Notes: generated by a model from the letters alone, not told the origin. 9,057 nucleotides of DNA from Anaerolineales bacterium (GCA_022865865.1 JALHTN010000271.1:1-9057), one strand, 5' to 3'. Shown: positions 1 to 6,961, numbered from the stretch's first letter. Numbers and translations are program-made.

Positions 1-1
1 T

Positions 2-877
2 AATAAGCCAAGCTGCACGAGCGAATTGGATACAAGTGCAGAGACTTCAGCGAAATGCACCTGCGCTAACGTGGAAATTGCAGGCCTCAAGGTTCCCCTC
101 AATGGCACAATCGAGGTGATTAAAACCATCGATCCTGTCGATGCCCCGGGAGCATTTAATCTACAGATCGACGGAGAGACCGAATTCGCGGATGCTGGAA
201 ATGGAGACTTAACAGGTCCAGTAATCGTCTCCGCAGGATACTCCACAGATGTTGAGCCGATTGGGGAACCCCACACAGTTGGCGAGACCGCGGGAACAGG
301 GACAGACCTGGGACTTTATGACGCAGAAATTAACTGCCAAGATCAAGAACAGGGTACAGAATTTATGGAGGGAGCAGGTCCCCTCGAAGTGTTCGTCGAA
401 CCCGGAGACGCCTGGGTCTGCACCATAACAAATACATACCTGGTGATAGAGACCGAACCTCCAGCGACAACCGAACCACCTGCCACGACTGAGCCCCCGG
501 CGACAACTGAACCGCCTGCGACTACAGAACCCCCAGCTACTACTGAACCTCCAGCGACAACGGAACCCCCAGCTACTACTGAACCACCGGCTACTACTGA
601 ACCGCCTGCGACAACAGAAGCACCTGCTACTACTGAACCACCTACCACCACCGAGCCACCGACAACCACCCCGCCTCCCACACAGCAGCAGCCAACCTCG
701 CCCGCGGAAACTCCACAAGTGCTGATCCCCCAAACCGGCATTGATCTCTCGCTGTCAAACCAGGGCTCTGGCATCAGTTTTTGGTTGATCCTTTTCCTGG
801 GATTGGGTTTTGTCGGTACCGGGATGGTATTCCATGGCATTTCAACCCAGATAAACCGCAGGAATTTGAAGAAATAA
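2..877 (+). CDS. Sortase-anchored surface protein, C-terminal part (5' end outside window)
   Basis: The frame is open to the left edge, so this is the C-terminal part of a longer secreted protein. The first possible start inside the window is a TTG at 26 with no ribosome site, and I do not take it as the true start. Numbering from that TTG, residues 28-138 look like a prealbumin-like/SpaA-type beta module (GTIEVIK start, HTVGETAGTGTDLGLYDAEINC core, ending WVCTITN); Cys104 and Cys132 could pair. Residues 143-214 are twelve TEPPAT-type hexapeptides, probably an extended wall-spanning stalk. The sorting signal is IPQTG at 234-238, followed by a hydrophobic helix at about 250-269 and a basic tail (NRRNLKK). 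This is the standard layout of proteins that sortase cuts between Thr and Gly and links to the cell wall. The first signal position is Ile instead of Leu. The stop overlaps the sortase start by one base. The ligand or function of the outer part cannot be told from what is visible. Confidence 0.88.
   Translation, partial: NKPSCTSELDTSAETSAKCTCANVEIAGLKVPLNGTIEVIKTIDPVDAPGAFNLQIDGETEFADAGNGDLTGPVIVSAGYSTDVEPIGEPHTVGETAGTGTDLGLYDAEINCQDQEQGTEFMEGAGPLEVFVEPGDAWVCTITNTYLVIETEPPATTEPPATTEPPATTEPPATTEPPATTEPPATTEPPATTEPPATTEPPATTEAPATTEPPTTTEPPTTTPPPTQQQPTSPAETPQVLIPQTGIDLSLSNQGSGISFWLILFLGLGFVGTGMVFHGISTQINRRNLKK
452..667 (+). repeat. Twelve 18-bp units coding TEPPAT-type hexapeptides
   Basis: Twelve contiguous 18-base units: nine encode TEPPAT, one TEAPAT and the last two TEPPTT. 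The units differ mainly at third codon positions (CCT/CCA/CCC/CCG, GCG/GCC/GCT, ACA/ACC/ACT/ACG), so the peptide is kept while the DNA has diverged. The product is probably a stiff, possibly O-glycosylated stalk that carries the surface domain away from the membrane. Confidence 0.95.
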
Positions 878-1710
878 TGCGCTTAATCTTGATTAATAAC
901 TGGAGCATCCTGCTCGGATTCACTTTGACGGTCTTCGCCATCAGCGGAATGGTGCTCGCGGTCTTCTTCCCTCAATCAATGGCGATCGATTTCACCCCCA
1001 ACCGGGCTATCAGCAGGCTTGAAGTTCCGTTGAAAGCCTTTGATCTAAATCCTGTTGTGCCAGAAGATGAAAGCACCGCATTTGAATCCAGCAGCGCCAA
1101 AGATAACGATATTGATGCGAACAAAGATGCTCCAGTTGGCTCTCCAAGCAACCAGGTACGCTTTGATACCAAACCATCGAAGGTAGCTGCCTCAAAGACT
1201 GATAATGCGGTTGCCTTCATACCTCCTCCCCAAGTTCCTGTGCGGATTGTGATCCCTTCCATCGATCTAAATGCTCCGGTGGTACCAGCACCTGTAGACT
1301 TCGAAACTATTGCTGGGAAAGAATTTCTTCAGTGGTTCGTCCCTGATGAATTTGCTGTTGGTTGGCACACCACATCTGCCATGCTGGGAGAAACCGGCAA
1401 TACAGTGCTCAACGGACATCACAATGTATTTGGCGAGGTTTTTGGCTCCCTGGTTAATGTAACCGAGGGGGATATCATCTGGGTTGAATCTGATCACTAC
1501 CGCTACAGCTACCAAATCACCAATAAAATGATCCTGCCAGAAAAATACGAGCAGCTTGATGTGCGCATGAATAACGCCCAATGGATATTACCCACGATCG
1601 ATGAACGTTTAACATTGATCTCGTGCTGGCCTTATGAGAGCAACACCCACCGCTTAATCATCGTCGCAACTCCTTTAGACCAGGAAGAAATCACACCCAA
1701 TTTTAAATAG
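877..1710 (+). CDS. Sortase (cysteine transpeptidase), membrane anchored
   Basis: Predicted to cut sorting signals such as the IPQTG of the gene just upstream and transfer the protein to a cell-wall amine. The 277-residue product has an N-terminal membrane helix (about 6-30), a low-complexity linker to about residue 110, then the sortase barrel: VRIVIPSIDLNAPV strand, VLNGHHN with catalytic His181 (next residue also His), LISCWP with catalytic Cys250, and HRLIIVA with Arg259. The His-Cys-Arg triad is complete. The layout resembles class D/E-type enzymes, but I cannot assign the class firmly. I chose the ATG at 877 because it overlaps the previous stop (TAATG) and leads directly into the membrane helix. 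A TTG at 781 in the same frame lies inside the upstream gene and is unlikely. The ribosome site is weak (GAAG, 5 bases), which fits translational coupling. Confidence 0.95.
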   Translation: MRLILINNWSILLGFTLTVFAISGMVLAVFFPQSMAIDFTPNRAISRLEVPLKAFDLNPVVPEDESTAFESSSAKDNDIDANKDAPVGSPSNQVRFDTKPSKVAASKTDNAVAFIPPPQVPVRIVIPSIDLNAPVVPAPVDFETIAGKEFLQWFVPDEFAVGWHTTSAMLGETGNTVLNGHHNVFGEVFGSLVNVTEGDIIWVESDHYRYSYQITNKMILPEKYEQLDVRMNNAQWILPTIDERLTLISCWPYESNTHRLIIVATPLDQEEITPNFK

Positions 1711-1720
1711 ACCCAAAATT

Positions 1721-1739
1721 CAAGGAAAAATCTTCCTTG
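1721..1739 (+). terminator. Possible hairpin terminator after sortase
   Basis: CAAGGAA, a 5-base loop, then TTCCTTG forms a perfect 7-bp stem 11 bases after the sortase stop. No T-run follows, so it may be an RNA-stabilising or weak terminator hairpin rather than a classic intrinsic terminator. Confidence 0.4.
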
Positions 1740-1749
1740 GCTCCTTGCG

Positions 1750-1814
1750 ATCCTGATAGCCGAGACAGGTTTTGATCTGCTTGACGCAGTATCAGGATTG
1801 TGCTAGTATCAGGA
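1750..1814 (+). repeat. TATCAGGA repeat cluster at LysM promoter (candidate operator)
   Basis: AGTATCAGGA occurs twice as a direct repeat (1788-1797 and 1805-1814), offset by 17 bases. A perfect inverted 9-base partner ATCCTGATA lies at 1750-1758, opposite TATCAGGAT at 1790-1798. The two direct copies cover the spacer and the -10 box of the promoter, a usual place for a repressor site. No regulator is known from the window. Confidence 0.45.
1781..1809 (+). promoter_or_regulatory. Sigma-70-type promoter of the LysM lipoprotein gene
   Basis: TTGACG (1781-1786), a 17-base spacer, then TAGTAT (1804-1809), preceded by TGC as in an extended -10 element. Predicted transcription start is near 1816, giving a leader of about 67 bases. 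This is too short for a ydaO-type c-di-AMP riboswitch. Confidence 0.7.
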
Positions 1815-1868
1815 GCAGTAATTGAAAAAACATTTGCAAAACTTGCTGTATTAGCATTTGAAATTCCG

Positions 1869-1876
1869 AGGAGGAG
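1869..1876 (+). promoter_or_regulatory. Strong Shine-Dalgarno of the LysM gene
   Basis: AGGAGGAG lies 6 bases before the ATG at 1883. It is the strongest ribosome site in the window and fixes this start over the overlapping frame that begins at 1858. Confidence 0.85.
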
Positions 1877-1882
1877 AACTAT

Positions 1883-2548
1883 ATGACCACCACACGCTAT
1901 ATTATCTTCATTGTGTTGGTGACCTCAGCATTAATCCTATCCGGGTGCAAATTATCCGCTTCAACACCTCCCCCAGCATCAGAGACTCCAGACAGTGCAA
2001 TGAGCACATTGGAAGCAGAGCTCAGCAATATCGCCACCCAAACTGCAGTGGCAGGGGGCGGGGTAGAGAGCGCCCCGACGCAGCAACCCCCAGGTGAATC
2101 GACTGAGACAACCACAACAACCGACACAGCTCCACAAACCTCTCCTGAGAATACGCAACCTCCTCCCCAACCCACGCAGACGCCAGTTTCGGTTGCCCCT
2201 GCTACACCTGGTGTACCTCAAACTTACCCACTGCAAAAAGGAGAATTCCCCTTCTGCATCGCCAGGCGTTTTAATGTCAACCAAAACGAACTACTCAGCA
2301 TTAACGGCTTGACCGGCAGCTCGCTGGTGCCAGTCGGGTTAAAATTGAATATACCGCAGACAGGCAACACCTTTTTTGGGCAGAGAGCGCTCTTGAGCCA
2401 CCCCACGAATTACACAGTTGCAGGCGGAGATACGATTTACACTGTTGCCTGCAAGTACGGCGATGTAGATCCAAACGCCATCGCCCAGGCAAATAATCTC
2501 TCGTCTCCCTATGCTTTGTCTGCCGGGCAAGTAATTCACATCCCGTAA
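1883..2548 (+). CDS. Lipoprotein with two LysM domains
   Basis: A 221-residue predicted lipoprotein that probably binds peptidoglycan or another N-acetylglucosamine polymer outside the cell. Residues 1-21 form a lipoprotein signal peptide with lipobox LSGC; Cys22 would be lipidated. Residues 23-112 are a Ser/Thr/Pro/Gln-rich linker. LysM1 spans about 114-159 (YPLQKGEFPFCIARRF, ending LKLNIPQ) and LysM2 about 177-221 (YTVAGGDTIYTVACKYG, ending QVIHIP). Each LysM has one Cys in its first helix (Cys125, Cys190) at different positions, so a disulfide between the domains is possible but unproven. There is no catalytic domain, so it is a binding or scaffold protein rather than a hydrolase. It has its own promoter and terminator and so appears to be a single-gene unit. 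The IPQTG string at residues 157-161 lies inside LysM1 with no following helix, so it is not a sorting signal. Confidence 0.92.
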   Translation: MTTTRYIIFIVLVTSALILSGCKLSASTPPPASETPDSAMSTLEAELSNIATQTAVAGGGVESAPTQQPPGESTETTTTTDTAPQTSPENTQPPPQPTQTPVSVAPATPGVPQTYPLQKGEFPFCIARRFNVNQNELLSINGLTGSSLVPVGLKLNIPQTGNTFFGQRALLSHPTNYTVAGGDTIYTVACKYGDVDPNAIAQANNLSSPYALSAGQVIHIP

Positions 2549-2577
2549 AAAATCATAGATCCAATCCACCAATCCAG

Positions 2578-2608
2578 AGTAGCCGGCAAATTGACCGGCT
2601 ACTTTTCT
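2578..2608 (+). terminator. Rho-independent terminator of the LysM gene
   Basis: AGTAGCCGG (2578-2586), an 8-base loop, CCGGCTACT (2595-2603), then TTTCT. A perfect 9-bp GC-rich stem followed by T residues, 29 bases after the stop codon. Confidence 0.88.
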
Positions 2609-2631
2609 GATCAAAAAAGGACCCCAACAGG

Positions 2632-3168
2632 ATGGAATTTAAAACCCAGAATTCTGAAACTGTTTATGAGGGAAAAGCATTCGACGTTCGGCGCGATCAG
2701 CTCCTGCTTCCGGATGGAAAAACTACCTGGTTTGATGTTGTTATTCATCCCGGGGCAGTGACCCTGGTCCCAATCGACTCCAAGGGTAGAGTCTTGTTTG
2801 TCCGCCAGTACCGGCACGCAGTCGGAAAAGAACTGCTTGAGCTTCCAGCTGGCACCCTTAATATTGGCGAAGAACCGGAAGCCTGCGCCCTGCGTGAGGT
2901 GCGTGAAGAGACAGGTATGTCTGCTGGGATATTAGAAAAAGTAGGGGGATTTTACCTGGTACCCGGTTACTCGACAGAGATCATGCATCTCTATTTAGCG
3001 AGTGATCTGCAAATTGATCCTTTACCCGGGGATGATGACGAGTTTATCACGGTAGAAGCCATTCCCTTGGATGACCTGCCCGAACTGATCAGTCAAGGCG
3101 TGCTCCAAGACGCAAAATCCTTAGCCGCGTTATTCCTTGCGGAACCATTCTTGAAAAAATATCAGTAA
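2632..3168 (+). CDS. Nudix hydrolase, ADP-ribose pyrophosphatase type
   Basis: A 178-residue cytoplasmic Nudix enzyme, most likely splitting ADP-ribose to AMP and ribose-5-phosphate (NudF/ADPRase family). The Nudix box is complete at residues 74-96: G-x5-E, seven residues, then REVREETGM; the paired glutamates bind the metal. The ELPAG stretch just before the box, the N-terminal VYEGKAFDVRRD segment and the VRQYRHA motif near residue 57-63 are typical of ADP-ribose pyrophosphatases and argue against MutT-like dGTPases. Length fits the family. The ATG at 2632 is preceded by AAGGA at a 10-base distance. The gene follows the LysM terminator directly and I see no clear promoter of its own, so it may depend on read-through or on a non-consensus promoter. 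It converges with the minus-strand lepB unit. Substrate is inferred from motifs only. Confidence 0.93.
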   Translation: MEFKTQNSETVYEGKAFDVRRDQLLLPDGKTTWFDVVIHPGAVTLVPIDSKGRVLFVRQYRHAVGKELLELPAGTLNIGEEPEACALREVREETGMSAGILEKVGGFYLVPGYSTEIMHLYLASDLQIDPLPGDDDEFITVEAIPLDDLPELISQGVLQDAKSLAALFLAEPFLKKYQ

Positions 3169-3197
3169 CTGCTTTTTTGGGAGGAGGGGGAAAGTGG

Positions 3198-3497
3198 TCA
3201 GGTCTGAGGTCGGTCACCAGGCGAGGTCTGTTCCGGGCGATTGGTTTTGCGGGTTGCTTTTCGACCCGTGGCCGGATTGAGCAGTGTATTCAGCCAGGTA
3301 ATAGCACGTGGATCGAATTCCCTGCGCCCGCACATGTCGCAAACCCATGCGGGAAAATTGGGTACCGTGACCAATTCCTCATCCAACCAGGTGAAATAAG
3401 TTACGGCTTCCATACGCATCAAACCAGCCAAACAATCAGGGCAATGATAAATCGTTCCTTCTTTTTGGTCATCTCTGGAGCGTGGTTTCATCTTCAT
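3198..3497 (-). CDS. Small YgiT-type zinc-finger protein
   Basis: A 99-residue basic protein with two knuckles: CPDC (Cys19, Cys22) and CDMC followed by G (Cys53, Cys56), which would hold one structural zinc. The spacing and the C-x2-CG second knuckle resemble the YgiT/MqsA N-terminal zinc-binding domain. In MqsA-type antitoxins this is followed by a DNA-binding helix-turn-helix; here the C-terminus is instead a short basic tail rich in Arg, Lys, Thr and Pro. No MqsR-like or other toxin is adjacent, so an antitoxin role is doubtful. I set the start at ATG 3497 because AAGG lies 8 bases before it and it begins after the lepB stop; a longer frame to 3605 would overlap lepB and lacks support. 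ATG at 3491 is an alternative. It is 19 bases behind lepB and probably cotranscribed. Function unknown. Confidence 0.75.
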   Translation of the reverse strand: MKMKPRSRDDQKEGTIYHCPDCLAGLMRMEAVTYFTWLDEELVTVPNFPAWVCDMCGRREFDPRAITWLNTLLNPATGRKATRKTNRPEQTSPGDRPQT

Positions 3498-3516
3498 AAA
3501 CGTCGCCTTTTCAGAC

Positions 3517-4119
3517 TTAAGGTGCAGCACTTGCAGTAGATGGCTGATTAAGAATGCCCCATTCTGTTGGCGGCCAATAAATAATGGTTGCCTTTCCGAT
3601 GACAAAATCTAAAGGGACTGACCCCCAATTGTGGGAATCAGAAGAATTGTTCCGGTTGTCCCCAAGAACAAAAAGCGAGTCGGCTGGGACATCCCACACA
3701 GTATCATAAACAGGTGAGGCAGCGATATAGTCCTCATCAAGGATGAGACCATTCACAAAAACCTCACCATTCTTAACTTCCACTCGGTCTCCTGGAAGAC
3801 CAATAACCCTTTTGATATATTCCTGATCTGGATCACGGGGATAATGAAACACGATGATATCACCCACCCCGGGATCGCCAAAAAAGTAGGCTAATTTATT
3901 GACAATAACAAACTCACCACTTTGCAATGTCGGTTCCATACTGGCGCCATCTACGCGGATGCGCGCAGAAATCGTATTAATCGCCGCGAAGAGCACAATC
4001 GACAAGATCAACGTCTCGACGATATCGATAACGAACCTCATAAATCCTGAACGCTTCTCTTCAGTTTCCTGAGGTTCAGCAATGGTTTCGGTATGGAATT
4101 GATCCAAATTGTGCTCCAT
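3517..4119 (-). CDS. lepB: Signal peptidase I
   Basis: Cleaves Sec/Tat signal peptides at the outer face of the membrane. The 200-residue protein has an acidic cytoplasmic N-terminus (1-28), one membrane helix (about 29-50), then the S26 peptidase domain. Box B GASMEPTL has catalytic Ser60; box D YIKRVIGLPGD has general-base Lys103; box E GDNRNNSSDSHNWG starts at 153. All elements of the Ser-Lys dyad are present. A single membrane helix and this length are usual for Gram-positive-type enzymes. ATG 4119 has AAGGT 5 bases upstream. It has its own near-consensus promoter and is followed by a small zinc-finger gene. The secreted products at the left of the window (LPXTG-like surface protein, sortase) would use the secretion route it serves, though the LysM lipoprotein would need signal peptidase II instead. 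Confidence 0.97.
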   Translation of the reverse strand: MEHNLDQFHTETIAEPQETEEKRSGFMRFVIDIVETLILSIVLFAAINTISARIRVDGASMEPTLQSGEFVIVNKLAYFFGDPGVGDIIVFHYPRDPDQEYIKRVIGLPGDRVEVKNGEVFVNGLILDEDYIAASPVYDTVWDVPADSLFVLGDNRNNSSDSHNWGSVPLDFVIGKATIIYWPPTEWGILNQPSTASAAP

Positions 4120-4183
4120 CTATGACCTTATCACGGTTGTAAATCCGATGATTGAATAAGAATACGCTATCTCCCACGCTTGG

Positions 4184-4212
4184 ATTATAAAGTCCGCCAA
4201 GTTACAGGTCAA
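4184..4212 (-). promoter_or_regulatory. Sigma-70-type promoter of lepB
   Basis: On the minus strand TTGACC (4212-4207), a 17-base spacer and a perfect TATAAT (4189-4184). Transcription would start near 4177, giving a leader of about 57 bases before the lepB ATG at 4119. This is the best promoter match in the window and sits directly after the terminator of the upstream operon. Confidence 0.82.
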
Positions 4213-4224
4213 GACAAATCAATC

Positions 4225-4246
4225 AACCTAAGAGTTTTCTTAGGTT
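4225..4246 (-). terminator. Terminator of the coaE-cdaA-cdaR-der operon
   Basis: AACCTAAGA and TCTTAGGTT form a perfect 9-bp stem around a 4-base loop, 46 bases after the der stop. On the minus strand it is followed by TGATTGATTTG, a moderately T-rich tail. The plus strand also has a T-rich flank (TTCTCTTATT), so it could work both ways, but no plus-strand gene runs into it. Confidence 0.7.
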
Positions 4247-4292
4247 TCTCTTATTGAGATTATTAATCAACCAGAAAAGGGATACTTTGTAT

Positions 4293-5666
4293 CTAGCGGC
4301 GCGGGCGCAAGAATATGCGGATCGGAGTTCCCAAAAATGGGTATTCTTCTCTGATGCGGTTCTCCAGAAACCGATGGTAAGTGAAATGTGCCAGCTTGGG
4401 ATCATTCACGTAGAGTAAAAATGTAGGGGGATCGTTGCGGATTTGGGTGCCGTAATAGATCTTCAATTGTTTTCCGGCCTTGGTAGGCGCGGGATGTATT
4501 TCTTGAGCCTTCTGGAGAATCCGGTTGAAGTGGGATGTGGACAAGCGGATTAATCGCTCATCCTGGACGCGCAACGCCATTGGTAAAATCTGGGAGACGC
4601 GCTGTCCGGTCTTAGCTGAAATAAACAGCAGGGGCACATAGGGGAGAAAATTTAATTCATGCCTTAACAAACGCGTATACTCTTCCATGGTATGCGTATC
4701 CTTAGGGATCGCATCCCACTTGTTTACTACCACCACCACACTCTTCCAGGCATCAATGATATATCCTGCAATATGAGCGTCCTGAGCCGATAAACTGACC
4801 GAAGCATCCACCAATAATAAAACCACGCTGGCACGATCAATCGCTTGCAAGGTTCTCAGCACGCTGTATTTTTCCACGCCAGGAACGATCTTACCCCGCT
4901 TCCGGATTCCCGCAGTGTCTATCAAAGTGATCGCGGTGTCCTCATAGGTCAGATATGTATCGATTGCATCCCGAGTGGTACCAGGGATAGCACTAACTAT
5001 GGCTCGCTCTTCACCCATCAAACGGTTGAGCAGACTTGATTTTCCAACATTGGGCTTACCGACGATGGCAATTTTTACTGATTCGTCCTCTATATCCTCG
5101 TCGGATGATTGCAAAGTGGCGATCAGGGCTTCCAGCATATCTCCTGTTCCAGTGCCGTGTAAAGCCGAGATTGGAATTGGTTCTCCCATTCCCAATTCAT
5201 AAAACTGGTAAGCCTGAGAACGGCGTGTTTGGTTATCTGCCTTATTGACTACCAGGAAAACCGGCGGGTAAGGTTCACCATTTCTTAGCTGCTGGTGGCG
5301 GCGAAGGATTTGAGAAACTTCGTGATCCGCAGGCGTGACCCCGCTCTCGGCGTCAACAAGAAATAAGACAGCATTCGCCTCTGCAATGGCTATTTCTGCT
5401 TGTTCCTTGATCTGGGTGATAAAATCTGCAGAACCGACTGAAAGCGGTTCTTGGGAGCTACCAGGACCGGTTTGGCTCGGATCAATGCCTCCGGTATCAA
5501 TGATCGAAAATGAAACTCCTGCCCAGTTGGCTTCCGCCATCAATCTGTCCCGAGTGGTCCCCGGAACTTCATCTATTACTGCTAGACGTTTTTCAGCGAG
5601 GCGATTAAATAATGTGCTCTTCCCAACGTTGGGACGCCCAACCAGGGCAACAATCGGTTTTGGCAT
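4293..5666 (-). CDS. der: Ribosome assembly GTPase Der (EngA)
   Basis: An essential tandem GTPase for late 50S subunit maturation. The first G domain has GRPNVGKS (10-17), DTGG (57-60) and NKAD (141-144); the second has GKPNVGKS (203-210), DTAG (250-253), NKWD (315-318) and SAK (350-352). A KH-like RNA-facing domain follows from about 380 to 457. Both P-loops are intact and the 457-residue length fits the family. The segment after the first DTGG is somewhat longer than in E. coli, with a Gly/Ser/Gln-rich stretch at 64-80. The ATG at 5666 gives MPKPIVALVGRPN, the usual Der N-terminus; an in-frame GTG at 5675 directly abuts the cdaR stop and would add three residues, so coupling to cdaR is likely either way. 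It is the last gene of the four-gene operon, ended by the hairpin at 4225-4246. Confidence 0.97.
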   Translation of the reverse strand: MPKPIVALVGRPNVGKSTLFNRLAEKRLAVIDEVPGTTRDRLMAEANWAGVSFSIIDTGGIDPSQTGPGSSQEPLSVGSADFITQIKEQAEIAIAEANAVLFLVDAESGVTPADHEVSQILRRHQQLRNGEPYPPVFLVVNKADNQTRRSQAYQFYELGMGEPIPISALHGTGTGDMLEALIATLQSSDEDIEDESVKIAIVGKPNVGKSSLLNRLMGEERAIVSAIPGTTRDAIDTYLTYEDTAITLIDTAGIRKRGKIVPGVEKYSVLRTLQAIDRASVVLLLVDASVSLSAQDAHIAGYIIDAWKSVVVVVNKWDAIPKDTHTMEEYTRLLRHELNFLPYVPLLFISAKTGQRVSQILPMALRVQDERLIRLSTSHFNRILQKAQEIHPAPTKAGKQLKIYYGTQIRNDPPTFLLYVNDPKLAHFTYHRFLENRIREEYPFLGTPIRIFLRPRR

Positions 5667-5675
5667 GCGTTTCAC

Positions 5676-6956
5676 TCAGGGTTGGCTCGTCGCAGCTGGC
5701 GCGGGAGCTGGTGTAAAAGTCGGTGTGGGTGTAGGAGCAATAATGATCTCCACCTCCACCGTGGAAGGCACGACTGCTTCGACAATGATCCGGTCTGGAA
5801 TAATGTCTACTTGCGGTTCGAGCTGATAGATTCCCAACTCCAGGTCCGAGACATCCACCACAACCCGGACATCCTCTGGGGTCATCGTATCCAGGACAGG
5901 TACTGGCCCGGACAAGATCACGTCTACGATTTCTGGCGATATCAAGGCGGTATGAATCGGCAGCAAACCGATCGGCATTACCGGCAACGACATCCTTAAG
6001 CTGCCTTCAATGGCTGCGATGCTCACCTGGACAAGCACAAACTGGTCTCCAACCAGGGTTACCCCTTCAGGCAGGTTAATTGCCACATAGGTATCGATAT
6101 CATCCACCGCTCCAGAAAGGTCGACGGGTTCGGTTTCTACATATCCCGGCAGGTCATTGACCAACTGGGGATCACTTGAAAATACAACCACATTAAGCGG
6201 AGAGACGGTGATATTGGTTAATTTATAACCGTTTGCAGGTTGACCGATCGTCTCGACTCGTACGATCACGTTCCGATAGCCACCTTGCAGGTAAATTGGC
6301 TGGGTGACGGCGACATCCGCAGGGGTGATGTTCACCCCGGAAATTGGCTCTCCAAATTGGTCAACTACCACCAGCGGCAAATTGCGTTCAACCGTTTCGG
6401 TAGCTCCAGAGATATCCAAAGTGGCACCAACTTGCTCAATCTGAGTCACCAACGATGCCGCCCCTGAAATCGTGGCTGAAGAAGGTTCTGAGCTGAGCCT
6501 GCCTTTTTGGTACCCTACAGCTGGTTCCCCAGTCACTTCAAGGTTTACTGGATATGTGCGCGTCAATAATGGCTCTAGGGTTATCTCTACCAGCTCGGGG
6601 ATCACTGAACTTCGCCGCACCGGACGGAATGCAGGGTTCACTTGAACCTGCACTATTAGATCGTGCGTCCCTGGCTCCAATCCCGAAACATCCACCCAAG
6701 ATTGGACTGCATTTTCAGAGGCGTTCATCGAATCCATCACAGATGAAGGCGCTTCTAAAGTAACCCGGACTTGTGTGGGGACATTTCCTACAATCAGCAT
6801 ATCCGGATCAAGGCCTACGATATCGAGCGTGACAGTTCGACTGCGTTCCACATTTGGATTGGCGGCGGTAACTGCGGATATCCAAACGACCACCGCCAGC
6901 GCCAAGGCCAGGATCAAGGTGCTCAGGTTGCTGACAATCCAGCGTAAAGGTGACAA
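5676..6956 (-). CDS. cdaR: CdaR, YbbR-repeat regulator of the diadenylate cyclase
   Basis: Membrane-anchored extracellular partner that modulates CdaA activity in bacteria such as Bacillus and Listeria. The 426-residue protein has one N-terminal membrane helix (about 11-32) preceded by a short start (MSPLRW), then four YbbR-like beta repeats at roughly 41-128, 135-221, 228-315 and 319-405, and a C-terminal Pro/Thr/Ala tail (PTPTPTFTPAPAP). Repeat hallmarks include 'YPVNLEVTGEPAVGY' and 'VIVRVETIGQPANGY'. The start is a TTG at 6956, 5 bases after the cdaA stop. It is supported by the purine-rich GAGAGGAGG site ending 10 bases upstream, and no ATG or GTG lies between it and the membrane helix. 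The stop TGA is directly followed by GTG of der. The direct link to cdaA makes the assignment firm; what signal it senses is unknown. Confidence 0.93.
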   Translation of the reverse strand: MSPLRWIVSNLSTLILALALAVVVWISAVTAANPNVERSRTVTLDIVGLDPDMLIVGNVPTQVRVTLEAPSSVMDSMNASENAVQSWVDVSGLEPGTHDLIVQVQVNPAFRPVRRSSVIPELVEITLEPLLTRTYPVNLEVTGEPAVGYQKGRLSSEPSSATISGAASLVTQIEQVGATLDISGATETVERNLPLVVVDQFGEPISGVNITPADVAVTQPIYLQGGYRNVIVRVETIGQPANGYKLTNITVSPLNVVVFSSDPQLVNDLPGYVETEPVDLSGAVDDIDTYVAINLPEGVTLVGDQFVLVQVSIAAIEGSLRMSLPVMPIGLLPIHTALISPEIVDVILSGPVPVLDTMTPEDVRVVVDVSDLELGIYQLEPQVDIIPDRIIVEAVVPSTVEVEIIIAPTPTPTFTPAPAPAATSQP

Positions 6957-6961
6957 GACCG

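Noticed and set aside
209..840. Long open frames on the minus strand opposite the TEPPAT region (rich in Gly/Val/Ser or Arg/Cys/Trp)
   Set aside because: They are by-products of the 18-base repeats, have no ribosome sites and no recognisable domain, and lie fully inside the surface-protein gene.
1816..1882. A c-di-AMP (ydaO-type) riboswitch in the leader of the LysM gene
   Set aside because: Such riboswitches often precede cell-wall genes and c-di-AMP genes are nearby, but the predicted leader is only about 67 bases and shows no matching stems.
2351..2365. IPQTG in the LysM lipoprotein as a second sortase signal
   Set aside because: It is the last strand of LysM1, with a second LysM domain after it and no membrane helix or basic tail.
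2591..2619. Promoter for the Nudix gene starting from TTGACC at 2591
   Set aside because: The TTGACC is part of the terminator hairpin, and no acceptable -10 box lies 16-18 bases downstream.
3154..3178. A two-way terminator between the convergent Nudix and zinc-finger genes (A6 ... T6 around CAGTAACTG)
   Set aside because: The stem would be almost entirely A-T with an unpaired bulge and a 3-bp core; too weak to call, although the T6 run itself is real.
3498..3605. Longer version of the zinc-finger protein starting at 3605
   Set aside because: It would overlap the end of lepB by about 90 bases; the ATG at 3497 has a proper ribosome site and the zinc motifs lie entirely downstream.
5335..5826. 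Plus-strand open frame across the der-cdaR junction
   Set aside because: It is a shadow of two well-supported minus-strand genes, with no ribosome site and a low-complexity translation.
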